From Sphingomonas kaistensis (GTDB lineage: Bacteria; Pseudomonadota; Alphaproteobacteria; Sphingomonadales; Sphingomonadaceae), in contig NZ_JAATJC010000001.1 in assembly GCF_011927725.1 (NCBI RefSeq), forward strand, positions 1,681,001-1,745,000: DNA of 64,000 nucleotides, given 5' to 3'. The translations under genes and the position numbers were made by a program. The notes beneath the pieces were generated by a model. The model had not been told where the DNA came from, did not search any database, and saw only the letters and a list, made by a program, of their open reading frames with translations. This document shows, piece by piece, positions 55,676 to 64,000 of this stretch (positions are counted from its first letter, which is position 1; each line of letters begins with the position of its first letter).

Positions 55676-56119
55676 ATGGCTGGCCGCGAACCCTCGATGG
55701 AAGACATCCTCGCTTCGATCAAGAAAGTGATCGCGGAGGAGAAGGAGCTGCGCAGTACCGTGTCGGTCGCCGCGCCGGCTCCCGCACCAGCGCCCGAGAC
55801 GCCGGACGAGGAAGAAGCGGGCGAACCCGAGATCCTCGAGCTCGAGGAGATGGTGGTCGAGGAGCTGAAGCTCCCGCCGGTAGACCTCGGCCCGCCGCTG
55901 GTCAGCGACGATGCGGCCGAGGCCAGCAGGTCCCGACTCGCCGCGCTGCAGGAAGCAGCCGCGTCTGCGCCGCCGCCGCCCGCGGTCAATCCGCTCGAGC
56001 AGATGGTCCGTGACATGCTGCGCCCGATGCTCAAGGACTGGCTCGACCAGAACCTCCCCGGCATCGTCGACGAGCATGTGAAGCGCGAGATCGGCCGGAT
56101 CACGGGGCAGGGGCTCTAG
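55676..56119 (+). CDS. popZ: PopZ-like polar organising protein (DUF2497)
   Basis: 147 residues. The N-terminus EPSMEDILASIKKVIAEEKEL is the conserved PopZ helix. An acidic Glu-rich, Pro-containing linker follows (about residues 20-90), and the C-terminal part PLEQMVRDMLRPMLKDWLDQNLPGIVDEHVKREIGRIT is the oligomerisation domain. PopZ self-assembles at the cell pole, anchors the chromosome partition complex and recruits cell-cycle proteins in alphaproteobacteria. The pcm-tolC-popZ-valS order resembles Caulobacter, where they are neighbours. It overlaps nothing but lies 15 bases after tolC. Confidence 0.9.
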   Translation: MAGREPSMEDILASIKKVIAEEKELRSTVSVAAPAPAPAPETPDEEEAGEPEILELEEMVVEELKLPPVDLGPPLVSDDAAEASRSRLAALQEAAASAPPPPAVNPLEQMVRDMLRPMLKDWLDQNLPGIVDEHVKREIGRITGQGL

Positions 56120-56164
56120 CACCGCCACTTGCGGTTCATCGCCGCGCTGCTACGCCTCGGCGCC

Positions 56165-58222
56165 ATGATCAAGCGCTCCCTTCTGCTGGCGGCCGCTGCC
56201 GCCGTTCTCGCTCCCACGGTCGTCGCCGCCCGGCCGATGACCGCCACCGACATGCACATGATGCGCCGACTGGGCGCTCCCGAAGTCTCGCCCGATGGCA
56301 GGACCGCGGTGTTCACCCTGTCGACCACCGACCTTACCGCCAACAAGCGTGCCAATCTCCTCCACAGCCTCGACCTCACCCGGACCGGTGCCGCGCCGCA
56401 GCCGGTCGCCGGGGCCGAGGGTGGCCATGACGCGGTGTTCGGACCGGATGGCGCGCTCTACTTCCTCAAGGCCGTGGGCCAGCGCGACCAGCTTCACCGC
56501 ATGGTGATGGGGCAGCCTGCGCAGGTGATGAGCGACTTCGGCGCCGATGTTGCGGGATTCAAGCTCAGCCCCGACGGCAAGCGGGTGCTGGTCTGGGCCG
56601 ACCAGCGCGATTGCCCTGACCTCGCCTGCGCCGCGACCACCTTCGCCGCCAAGGAGCCGGGGTCGGGCCGGGTCTACGATCAATTGTTCGTGCGCCACTG
56701 GGACACTTGGGCCGAGCCCGGCACCAAGAGCCGCATCTACACCTTCGACATCACGGGCGGGAAGCTTCAGGGCTTCGGCACCCGCGTCACGGGCGAGCTG
56801 GTCGGTGACACCCCGTCCAAGCCGTTCGGCGGGGGCGAGGAGATCAGCTGGTCCAGGGATGGCCGCACCGTCTTCTTCGCGCTGCGCGAGGCGGGGCGGA
56901 TCGAGCCCACCTCGACCAACCTCGATGTTTTCGCGGCGCCCGCCGACGGTTCGGGCCGGCCGACCAACCTCACCCCCGACAATGACGGCACCGACACGTT
57001 GCCGACCGTCTCGCCCGACGGCCGCACGCTCGCCTACGTCTCGATGGCCCGCGCCGGCTATGAGGCCGACCGCCAGGTGCTGATGCTGCGCGACCTTGGC
57101 ACCGGCCGCGTTCGCGCCTTGACCCAGGGCTGGGATCGCTCGGTCGGCTCGATCGAGTGGGCGCCGGACAATCGCTCGATCCTGGTCACCACCGGCGACA
57201 CGCTCGAGCACCCGATCTTCCGCGTCGATGTCGCCAGCGGCCGGGTCACCCGCCTGACCGCCGAGGGCAGTGCGGGCAACGTCCAGGCGCTTCCCAACGG
57301 CGCGTTGCTCTACACCTCCAACAGCATCCAGGCGCCCGACGACCTCTACCTTCTCCGCGGGCGCGGGAAGCCGGTGCAGCTGACCGCCGTCAACAAGGCG
57401 CTGCTGGCCGAGCTCGATCCGGTCACGGTCGACCGCTTCAGCTTCGCCGGCGCCAATGGCGACAAGGTGTGGGGCATCAAGGTCAAGCCGGTCGTCAATC
57501 ACAGCCTGCCGATCGCTTTCGTCGTCCACGGCGGCCCGCAGGGCAGCTTCGGCAACGGCTGGTCCTATCGCTGGAACCCGCGGGTGATGGCCTCGATGGG
57601 GATGGGCGTGGTCAGCGTCGATTTCCACGGGAGCACCGGCTACGGCCAGGCCTTCACCGACAGCATCCGCAATGACTGGGGCGGCAAGCCGCTGCAGGAC
57701 CTCCAGCTCGGCCTCGCCTATGCGACAGCGCAGGACAAGCAGCTCCAGGCCGACAATGCCTGCGCGCTGGGCGCCAGCTACGGCGGCTACATGATGAACT
57801 GGATCGCCGGCCAGTGGCCCGACCGCTTCAAGTGCCTGGTCCAGCACGACGGCGTGTTTGACGCCCGCGCCATGGCCTACGAGACCGAGGAGCTGTGGTT
57901 CGACGAGTGGGAGCATGGCGGCAAGACCTATTACGAGGATCCGGCCGCGTTCGAACGCTGGAACCCGGTCAACCACGTCGCCAAGTGGAAGACCCCGATG
58001 CTCGTCATCACCGGCGAGAAGGACTACCGCATCCCCTATACCCAGGGGATCGCGTCCTTCACCGCCCTCCAGCGCCGCAACATCCCGTCCAAGCTGGTCG
58101 TCTTCCCCGACGAGAACCACTGGGTGTTGAAACCGCAGAACTCGATCCAATGGTATCGCGAAGTCGAGGGCTGGATGAAGCGCTGGACCGGCGGGCAGCC
58201 GACGATGGGCACCGCCGACTAA
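56165..58222 (+). CDS. S9-family prolyl oligopeptidase/acylaminoacyl-peptidase-like, exported
   Basis: 685 residues from ATG 56165; an in-frame TTG at 56129 is possible. Signal peptide [21 protein letters not shown]. An N-terminal beta-propeller (repeated SPDG turns) precedes the alpha/beta hydrolase domain. The catalytic triad is Ser538 in GASYGGYMM, Asp620 in GEKDYRIPY and His652 in DENHW. It cuts short peptides in the periplasm. It is inserted between popZ and valS. Confidence 0.93.
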   Translation: MIKRSLLLAAAAAVLAPTVVAARPMTATDMHMMRRLGAPEVSPDGRTAVFTLSTTDLTANKRANLLHSLDLTRTGAAPQPVAGAEGGHDAVFGPDGALYFLKAVGQRDQLHRMVMGQPAQVMSDFGADVAGFKLSPDGKRVLVWADQRDCPDLACAATTFAAKEPGSGRVYDQLFVRHWDTWAEPGTKSRIYTFDITGGKLQGFGTRVTGELVGDTPSKPFGGGEEISWSRDGRTVFFALREAGRIEPTSTNLDVFAAPADGSGRPTNLTPDNDGTDTLPTVSPDGRTLAYVSMARAGYEADRQVLMLRDLGTGRVRALTQGWDRSVGSIEWAPDNRSILVTTGDTLEHPIFRVDVASGRVTRLTAEGSAGNVQALPNGALLYTSNSIQAPDDLYLLRGRGKPVQLTAVNKALLAELDPVTVDRFSFAGANGDKVWGIKVKPVVNHSLPIAFVVHGGPQGSFGNGWSYRWNPRVMASMGMGVVSVDFHGSTGYGQAFTDSIRNDWGGKPLQDLQLGLAYATAQDKQLQADNACALGASYGGYMMNWIAGQWPDRFKCLVQHDGVFDARAMAYETEELWFDEWEHGGKTYYEDPAAFERWNPVNHVAKWKTPMLVITGEKDYRIPYTQGIASFTALQRRNIPSKLVVFPDENHWVLKPQNSIQWYREVEGWMKRWTGGQPTMGTAD

Positions 58223-58268
58223 GTCACACGGTTGTTTCGGCGGTTGGCTCTCGCTAACCGCCGCAACC

Positions 58269-60905
58269 ATGACCGACCTTCCCAAGACGTTCGAACCCGG
58301 CCCGATCGAAGCCCGCTGGTACCAGCAGTGGGAGGAGAGCGGTGCGTTCCGCCCGGCACGCCCCGACGCCGAGCCGTTCACCATCGTCATGCCGCCGCCC
58401 AACGTCACGGGCAGCCTCCACATCGGCCACGCGCTCGACAACACGCTGCAGGACATCCTCGTCCGCCGCGCCCGGATGCAAGGCAAGGACGCTTTGTGGG
58501 TGGTCGGCACCGACCATGCCGGGATCGCCACGCAGATGGTGGTGGAGCGCCAGCTCAACGCTCAGCAGCAGAAGCGCACCGATTTCACCCGCGAACAGTT
58601 CGTCGACAAGGTGTGGGAATGGAAGCACGAGAGCGGTGGCCAGATCACCCGCCAGCTCCGCCGCCTCGGCGCGTCGTGCGACTGGGCGAACGAACGCTTC
58701 ACCATGGACGAGGGCTTTTCCAAAGCCGTCCTCCACACCTTCGTCGAGTTGCACAAGCGCGGCCGCGTCTACCGCGACAAGCGCCTGGTGAACTGGGATC
58801 CCAAGTTCCAGACCGCCATCTCCGACCTCGAGGTCGAGACCCGCGACCAGGCCGGCAAGTTCTGGACCCTGCGCTACCCGCTCGCCGACGGCAGCGGCCA
58901 TATCGAGGTCGCGACCACCCGCCCCGAGACAATGCTCGCCGACATGGCGGTCGCGGTGCATCCGGAGGACGCGCGCTACGCCGCGCTGGTCGGGAAGCAG
59001 ATCAAATTGCCGATCACCGGCCGCCTGATCCCGATCGTCACCGACGAGCATGCCGATCCGGAGCTTGGCAGCGGCGCAGTCAAGATCACGCCCGGCCACG
59101 ACTTCAACGATTTCGAGGTCGGCAAGCGTGCGGGATTCAAGGCCGCCGAGATGTTCAACATGCTCGATGCTGCCGCCAACATCTGCCAGACCTCCGATGG
59201 GCTGGTCCCGGCCGAATTGCTTGGGCTGGAGCGCTTCGAGGCCCGCAAGCGCGTGGTCGCGCTGCTCGAGGCCGATGGCGCTCTGGTCAAAGTCGAGGAC
59301 CGCACCATCGCCACCCCGCTCGGCGACCGTTCGGGCGTGGTGATCGAACCGTGGCTGACCGACCAATGGTATGTCGATGTGAAGCCGCTCGCCGAGCGCG
59401 TGGTCGAAGCTACCAAGTCCGGCGCGATCAAGGTCGTGCCCGAGACATGGTCCAAGACCTGGTTCAACTGGCTCGAAGGCATCCAGCCCTGGTGCGTCTC
59501 GCGCCAGTTGTGGTGGGGCCACCGGATCCCCGCCTGGTACGACGCCGACGGCAACGCCTTTGTCGCGCTGAGCGCCGAGGAGGCACAGGCGCAGGCCGGC
59601 GACGACCGCGTGCTCAGCCAAGACGAGGACGTTCTCGACACCTGGTTCAGTTCGGCGCTGTGGCCCTTCGCCACGCTCGGCTGGCCCGACAAGACTGAGG
59701 ACCTCGCCCGCCATTACCCGAACGACGTCCTGATCTCCGGCTTCGACATCCTGTTCTTCTGGGATGCCCGTATGGCGATGCAGGGGCTGGAGTTCATGGA
59801 CGAGGTGCCGTGGCGCACGCTCTATCTGCACGGCCTGGTGCGTGACGCGCAGGGCCAGAAGATGAGCAAGTCCAAGGGCAATACCGTCGACCCGCTCGGT
59901 CTGATAGACAAGTACGGCGCCGATGCGCTGCGCTTCACCATGGCGGCGATGGAAAGCCAGGGCCGCGACATCAAGCTCGATGAAAAGCGCGTCGAAGGCT
60001 ATCGCAACTTCGCGACCAAGCTGTGGAATGCCGCACGCTTCCTGCAGATGAACGGGGTCGGCCCTTCGGCCTCGATCGCGGCGCCACAAGCCACCAAGCC
60101 GGTCAATCGCTGGATCATCGGCGAAGTGGTCGAGACGCTCGGCCGCCTCAACGCCGCCTTCGACGACCTGCGCTTCGATGGCATGGCCGACGCCATCTAC
60201 CACTTCACCTGGGGCACCTTCTGCGACTGGTATGTGGAGCTGGTGAAGGGCGGCTTCGACGAGGAAACCCGCGCCGTCGCCGGCTGGGCGTTCGACCAGA
60301 TCCTGGTCATGCTCCACCCCTTCATGCCGTTCGTCACCGAAGAGCTGTGGCACGGCATGGGGGCAAGGCCGTACGACCTCATCGTCGCGCAGTGGCCTGA
60401 GCCGCAAGCGTCGAGCGACGCCGAAGCCAAAACCAAGGTCGAGGCAATCATCGGCTTCGTCGAAGGCGTCCGCACGCTGCGCTCCGAACTCAACGTTCCG
60501 TGGACCGCGACCCTCGTGCCGCATGTGCTCGGAGCGAAGAACGAATATGGCAACAACGTCTTCCAGATGATCGAGGAGGAGGGGGCCACCCTCCGTCGCA
60601 TGGGCAAAGTGGGTGACGCGGTTCGGGCCGAGGCGCCGCCAGCCGGCTCGGCCCAGATCGTCGTCGGCGACACCACCGTTGCCTTCCCGCTCGGTGACGC
60701 CATCGACCTCGACGCCGAACGCGCCCGCCTCGCCAAGGCCGCCGAAGCCGCGGAAAAGGATCGCGACAGCTTGGGCGCGCGGCTCGGCAACCCGGCCTTT
60801 GCCGAGCGCGCCAAGCCCGAAGCGGTCGCCAAGGCCCGCGCCGACCACGAGGCCCGCAGCGCCGAGGCCGACCGCCTCCGCGCCGCGCTGGCGCGGCTGG
60901 GGTAG
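58269..60905 (+). CDS. valS: Valyl-tRNA synthetase
   Basis: ValS charges tRNA-Val. The 878 residues show class I motifs HIGH (His51 in [11 protein letters not shown]) and KMSKS (Lys531 in [14 protein letters not shown]), an editing domain ([20 protein letters not shown]), [25 protein letters not shown], and a C-terminal coiled coil of alternating Ala, Glu, Lys and Arg. It has the usual length. It is preceded by the S9 peptidase and followed by a REP-like palindrome. Confidence 0.98.
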   Translation: MTDLPKTFEPGPIEARWYQQWEESGAFRPARPDAEPFTIVMPPPNVTGSLHIGHALDNTLQDILVRRARMQGKDALWVVGTDHAGIATQMVVERQLNAQQQKRTDFTREQFVDKVWEWKHESGGQITRQLRRLGASCDWANERFTMDEGFSKAVLHTFVELHKRGRVYRDKRLVNWDPKFQTAISDLEVETRDQAGKFWTLRYPLADGSGHIEVATTRPETMLADMAVAVHPEDARYAALVGKQIKLPITGRLIPIVTDEHADPELGSGAVKITPGHDFNDFEVGKRAGFKAAEMFNMLDAAANICQTSDGLVPAELLGLERFEARKRVVALLEADGALVKVEDRTIATPLGDRSGVVIEPWLTDQWYVDVKPLAERVVEATKSGAIKVVPETWSKTWFNWLEGIQPWCVSRQLWWGHRIPAWYDADGNAFVALSAEEAQAQAGDDRVLSQDEDVLDTWFSSALWPFATLGWPDKTEDLARHYPNDVLISGFDILFFWDARMAMQGLEFMDEVPWRTLYLHGLVRDAQGQKMSKSKGNTVDPLGLIDKYGADALRFTMAAMESQGRDIKLDEKRVEGYRNFATKLWNAARFLQMNGVGPSASIAAPQATKPVNRWIIGEVVETLGRLNAAFDDLRFDGMADAIYHFTWGTFCDWYVELVKGGFDEETRAVAGWAFDQILVMLHPFMPFVTEELWHGMGARPYDLIVAQWPEPQASSDAEAKTKVEAIIGFVEGVRTLRSELNVPWTATLVPHVLGAKNEYGNNVFQMIEEEGATLRRMGKVGDAVRAEAPPAGSAQIVVGDTTVAFPLGDAIDLDAERARLAKAAEAAEKDRDSLGARLGNPAFAERAKPEAVAKARADHEARSAEADRLRAALARLG

Positions 60906-60924
60906 GGGAGATAGCGCTCCGTCA

Positions 60925-60943
60925 CCCCGGCCTTTTGCCGGGG
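60925..60943. repeat. Extragenic palindrome (REP-like) or terminator stem after valS
   Basis: CCCCGGC-CTTTT-GCCGGGG is an exact 7-bp stem with a 5-base loop, preceded by GTCA and followed by ATGG. This framing resembles extragenic palindromic repeats common in sphingomonads. No T-tract follows on the plus strand, so it is more likely a REP-like element than a classical terminator. Confidence 0.5.
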
Positions 60944-60980
60944 ATGGCCACCGCAGGGCTTTCGGTACGTTGAGCGGCCG

Positions 60981-62417
60981 ATGGTGGATATCGAACCAAC
61001 TCCCAAGTTGACCCGGCCGGGCCAGCGTGACCTCACCAGTGGGCCGATCGGCACCACGCTGATCGCCTTCGCGCTGCCGACGCTGGGCTCGTCGATCCTC
61101 CAGTCGCTCAACGGCTCGATCAACTCGGCCTGGGTCGGCCGGCTGATCGGCGAGGATGCGCTGGCTGCGACCGCCAACTCGAACATGGTGATGTTCCTCG
61201 CCAGCGCCTTCACCTTCGGCTTCTCGATGGCGAGTTCGATCCTGATCGCGCAGGCGTTCGGCCGCCGCGACGTAGACGCCGCACGCCGCGCGTTCGGAAC
61301 CGCGGTCGGCTTCTTCAGCCTGCTCGGCATCCTGGTCGCGGTCGGCGGCTGGTTCTTCAGCCCGGATATCCTCGGCCTGCTCGGCACCCCGCCCGAAGCG
61401 GTGCCATTGGCCGACGCCTATCTCCGCGTGATCTTCTTCGCGATGCCGCCGGCGATCCTGATGATCATGACCATGATGGCCCTGCGCGGATCGGGCGACA
61501 GCCTGACGCCCCTGTGGTTCATGGGGCTCGCGGTGCTGCTCGACAGCGGGCTCAATCCCTTCTTCATCTCCGGGATCGGCCCGTTCCCCGAAATGGGGAT
61601 CGCCGGATCCGCGGTCGCCACCACCGTCGCCAACTGGACCGCGCTGATCGGCCTGGTGATCTTCATCTACGTGCGCGACCTGCCGCTGCGCCTGCGCGGC
61701 AAGGAACTGGCCTATCTCAAGCCGGCCGGGGAGCGCCTGAAGACCATCGTGCTTAAGGGCTTCCCGATGGGCCTGCAGATGATCGTCATCTCGCTCTCCA
61801 GCCTGCTGCTGATCGGCCTCGTCAACGCCGAGGGCGTGCACACGGCCGCCGCCTACGGCGTCACCATGCAGTTGTGGACCTATATCCAGATGCCGGCGAT
61901 GGCGTTCGGCGCGGCGGTCAGCGCGATGACCGCGCAGAATATCGGTGCGGGAAAGTGGGACCGGGTCGGTCGGATCACCGGCATCGCCATCGTCCAGGTG
62001 CTTGCGATCACCGGCGCGATGATCGCCTTGTTCCTGCTGTTCGAGCGGCCGGCGCTCGGCCTGTTCCTTGGGCTGGACAGCCCGGCGCTGCCGATCGCCA
62101 TCCACATCCAGTGGATCGCGACCTGGAGCTTCCTCCTGTTCGGCATCACCCTGGTCATCTTCGGCACCGTGCGCGCCAATGGTGCGGTGTTCGTACCGCT
62201 GATCATCCTCGCCATCGGCCTGCTGCCGGTGCGAATCGGCTTTGCCTGGCTCGGTCGCGACTGGCTTGGCGCCGACGCCTTGTGGTGGAGCTTCCCGGTC
62301 AGCACCCTGGTCAACCTCGCGCTGGCGGTGCTCTACTTCCGGTCTGGGCGGTGGAAACAGGCGCGGATGACCGTCAGCGAGGCGCCGCGACCCATACCGC
62401 AGCCCGCGCCACTGTAA
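60981..62417 (+). CDS. MATE-family multidrug/toxin exporter
   Basis: 478 residues, ATG 60981. Twelve membrane helices in two MATE bundles, starting IGTTLIAFALPTLGSSILQSLNGSINSAWVGRLIG and with the repeat-like LKGFPMGLQMIVISLSSLLLIGLVN and AMTAQNIGAGKWDRVGRI. Exports drugs or metabolites using an ion gradient. The last 44 bases overlap the convergent lipid kinase gene. Confidence 0.93.
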   Translation: MVDIEPTPKLTRPGQRDLTSGPIGTTLIAFALPTLGSSILQSLNGSINSAWVGRLIGEDALAATANSNMVMFLASAFTFGFSMASSILIAQAFGRRDVDAARRAFGTAVGFFSLLGILVAVGGWFFSPDILGLLGTPPEAVPLADAYLRVIFFAMPPAILMIMTMMALRGSGDSLTPLWFMGLAVLLDSGLNPFFISGIGPFPEMGIAGSAVATTVANWTALIGLVIFIYVRDLPLRLRGKELAYLKPAGERLKTIVLKGFPMGLQMIVISLSSLLLIGLVNAEGVHTAAAYGVTMQLWTYIQMPAMAFGAAVSAMTAQNIGAGKWDRVGRITGIAIVQVLAITGAMIALFLLFERPALGLFLGLDSPALPIAIHIQWIATWSFLLFGITLVIFGTVRANGAVFVPLIILAIGLLPVRIGFAWLGRDWLGADALWWSFPVSTLVNLALAVLYFRSGRWKQARMTVSEAPRPIPQPAPL

Positions 62418-63264
62418 CGGTCACCGGCGTCCTGGCGCTGAGCTCGCCGTCGATCGAAATCTTCTGACGCGGGCGCGCCTCGATCCGCAGCTCCTTGCCG
62501 CGGAATTCGGTCACGTTTTGATCGCGCGACTTGAGCTTGAAAAGGGTCGCAAGCCAGCTCCAGCCGAGGTGCACTAAGCTTTTGCCGGTCACTGCCTGCA
62601 CCACGATCTCGCCCGACTGAAGGTCGGCGCTTTCGACCAGCTCGATCCCGCCGTGGTGCGTCCCGTTGGCGATCCGCGCCTCGGTCGCCCACACCTTGTG
62701 GACCCGGCCGCCCTCGGTGATGCGAAGGCGGAAGGGCCTGAACTTGAAGGCCACCCGCACCGCCCAGATCATGTAGCCGAACATCCCCAGCGTCTTCTTG
62801 AGCTTGTGCGGCACGGTTTCGGCGATCAGCGGCGACAGCCCCATGGCGGCGGCATTGGCGAAATAATCGCCGTCGATCGCGCCGAGGTCGATCCGCAGCT
62901 TGCGCCCGGTGGCGATGGTCTCCACCGCGTCGGCCAGCTCGGTTCCGATGCCGAGCGTCTTGGCGAAGCTGTTGGCGGTGCCGAGCGGAAGCAGCGCGAA
63001 CACCGTGTCGGTGCCGAGGAAGTCGTCGATCGCCTTGGACAGCGACCCGTCGCCCCCGCCGACGATAATCATTGGCGCTTTTTCCTTCAGCGCCTTGCAC
63101 ACGGTCGGGCGCATCTGTTCGGGATCGGTGATGGCATGGGCGGACAGCAGCTCCATGCCGCGCTCCTCCAGCATGCGCTTCGCATCCTCATACGCATCGC
63201 CGCCGGTCCGGCTCATGGCGTTGACGATAAGGACGGCCTGTTTCGGTAGCGTATCGTCAGCCAT
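62374..63264 (-). CDS. Diacylglycerol kinase-type lipid kinase (YegS/DAGK family)
   Basis: 296 residues, ATG 63264. The DAGK catalytic domain shows VLIVNAMSRTGGDAYEDAK, PMIIVGGGDGSLSKAIDDFLGT (the GGDGS nucleotide motif) and LPLGTANSFAKTLGI. It phosphorylates a lipid such as diacylglycerol; a sphingoid substrate is also possible in a sphingomonad, but this is inference. It overlaps the MATE gene end and is divergent from hemB over 47 bases. Confidence 0.9.
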   Translation of the reverse strand: MADDTLPKQAVLIVNAMSRTGGDAYEDAKRMLEERGMELLSAHAITDPEQMRPTVCKALKEKAPMIIVGGGDGSLSKAIDDFLGTDTVFALLPLGTANSFAKTLGIGTELADAVETIATGRKLRIDLGAIDGDYFANAAAMGLSPLIAETVPHKLKKTLGMFGYMIWAVRVAFKFRPFRLRITEGGRVHKVWATEARIANGTHHGGIELVESADLQSGEIVVQAVTGKSLVHLGWSWLATLFKLKSRDQNVTEFRGKELRIEARPRQKISIDGELSARTPVTVTVARAAVWVAAPR

Positions 63265-63311
63265 GGCCCCTCAATGCTTGGAACGGCCAAGCGGTGCCGT
63301 ATAGAGTGATC

Positions 63312-64000
63312 ATGACTGCTGCTTTTCCTGCGCTTCGTCTTCGCCGCGGCCGCTCCGCACCGTGGATCCGCTCCATGCTCGCCGAGCATCGGCTGCACCC
63401 GAGCGACTTCATCCTGCCGCTGTTCATCTGCGATGGCCAGGGCTGCGAGGAGCCGATTGCCGCGCTTCCGGGGGTCAGTCGCTGGACCGTCGACCGTATC
63501 GGCGCCCGGGCGAAACAGGCCTGGGAAGCCGGTATCCCCTGCGTCGCGCTGTTCCCCAACACTCCCGGCACCCTGCGCACCGCCAACGCCGAGGAAGCGC
63601 TCAATCCCGACAATCTCATCTGCCGCGCGGTCAAGGCTGTGAAGGATGCCTGCCCCGACATCGGCGTGCTGACCGACGTTGCGCTCGACCCGTACACTGC
63701 GCACGGCCACGACGGCCTGATCGACGAGCGAGGCTGCGTCCTCAACGACGAGACCACCGCAATCCTCGTCCAGCAGGCCCTGGTCCAGGCTAAGGCAGGG
63801 GCAGACATCGTCGCGCCGTCCGACATGATGGACGGACGGGTCGGTGCGATCCGCACCGGGCTCGAGGCGGCGGGCCGGTGCGATACCGCGATCATGGCCT
63901 ATGCCGCCAAATATGCCTCGGCCTTTTATGGGCCGTTCCGCGACGCGGTCGGCTCGGGCGGCCGAATGAAGGGCGACAAGCGCGGCTACCAGATGGATCC
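63312..64000 (+). CDS. hemB: Delta-aminolevulinic acid dehydratase, cut by window edge
   Basis: The first 229 codons are visible; the C-terminus is outside. HemB condenses two aminolevulinic acid molecules into porphobilinogen for haem and cobalamin synthesis. Motifs are FILPLFICDG, PGVSRWTVDRI, DVALDPYTAHGHDG and ADIVAPSDMMDGR. The catalytic metal region reads DVALDPYTAHGHDG, without the zinc cysteines of DVCLCEYTSHGHCG-type enzymes, so it is the magnesium-activated type. It starts at ATG 63312. Confidence 0.95.
   Translation, partial: MTAAFPALRLRRGRSAPWIRSMLAEHRLHPSDFILPLFICDGQGCEEPIAALPGVSRWTVDRIGARAKQAWEAGIPCVALFPNTPGTLRTANAEEALNPDNLICRAVKAVKDACPDIGVLTDVALDPYTAHGHDGLIDERGCVLNDETTAILVQQALVQAKAGADIVAPSDMMDGRVGAIRTGLEAAGRCDTAIMAYAAKYASAFYGPFRDAVGSGGRMKGDKRGYQMD

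Noticed and set aside
56150..58558. An 802-residue minus-strand frame over the S9 peptidase
   Set aside because: Antisense shadow of a peptidase gene with an intact catalytic triad; no family motif in the reverse frame.
58254..62105. A 1283-residue open frame on the minus strand across valS and the MATE gene
   Set aside because: It is antisense to two clear genes. Its translation is rich in Asp, His, Arg, Gly and Ala, as expected from GC-rich codon shadows, and it has no recognisable domain.

Overview
This 64 kb window looks like ordinary chromosome from a high-GC alphaproteobacterium, most probably a sphingomonad (Sphingomonas or a close relative). The support is gene content: a rimP-nusA-ylxR-infB-rbfA operon, a pcm-tolC-popZ-valS neighbourhood, a Fur protein without the usual cysteines, a MucR/Ros regulator, a metal-type HemB without zinc cysteines, and many exported peptidases and lipoproteins. 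GTG and TTG starts and 1-4 bp stop/start overlaps are common. I see no insertion sequences, prophage genes, CRISPR arrays or rRNA. One tRNA (Cys-GCA) is present.

Layout. 1-6646: translation/transcription operon on the minus strand with a recognisable promoter at its head. 6647-11163: a small glycosylation module made of a GT2 transferase and a GtrA flippase, divergent from two tandem GT-C-like membrane paralogues. 11164-14205: a type III polyketide synthase with an ICMT-like methyltransferase (BpsA/BpsB-like), a lipoprotein aldose dehydrogenase and a CsbD protein. 14266-26833: housekeeping genes (lnt, metK, trmB, corC, ybeY, phoH, miaB, a PlsC acyltransferase, fur, mucR, rimI, tsaB, a quinone oxidoreductase), with a perfect inverted repeat in front of metK. 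26836-31337: a large exported beta-propeller amidohydrolase and a DDAH-like hydrolase.

31270-36074 is the least explained region. Two glycosyltransferases of the families named after arsenosugar biosynthesis (TIGR04282 and TIGR04283 types), a radical SAM enzyme with extra C-terminal cysteines, an MTA-type nucleoside phosphorylase, a fatty acid hydroxylase/sterol desaturase and a DUF1499 protein sit together. No arsenic methyltransferase is visible. This could be a pathway that builds an unusual 5'-deoxyribose-derived or lipid-linked metabolite. 36085-39501 holds exported MsrA and MsrB lipoproteins, divergent from a VTT-membrane/FAD-disulfide-oxidoreductase fusion.

39533-46459: a six-gene, fully overlapping MoxR cluster (DUF4129, DUF4350, MoxR, DUF58, SpoIIM-like, RDD), with a divergent membrane protein beside it. 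46544-53293: S46 peptidase, Na+/H+ antiporter, tRNA-Cys and an M16 peptidase. 53529-60905: pcm, tolC, popZ, an S9 peptidase and valS. 60981-64000: a MATE exporter, a diacylglycerol-kinase-type lipid kinase and the start of hemB.

Limits: all functions come from reading protein motifs by eye. No database search was possible, and several start codons are ambiguous, as noted in the entries.
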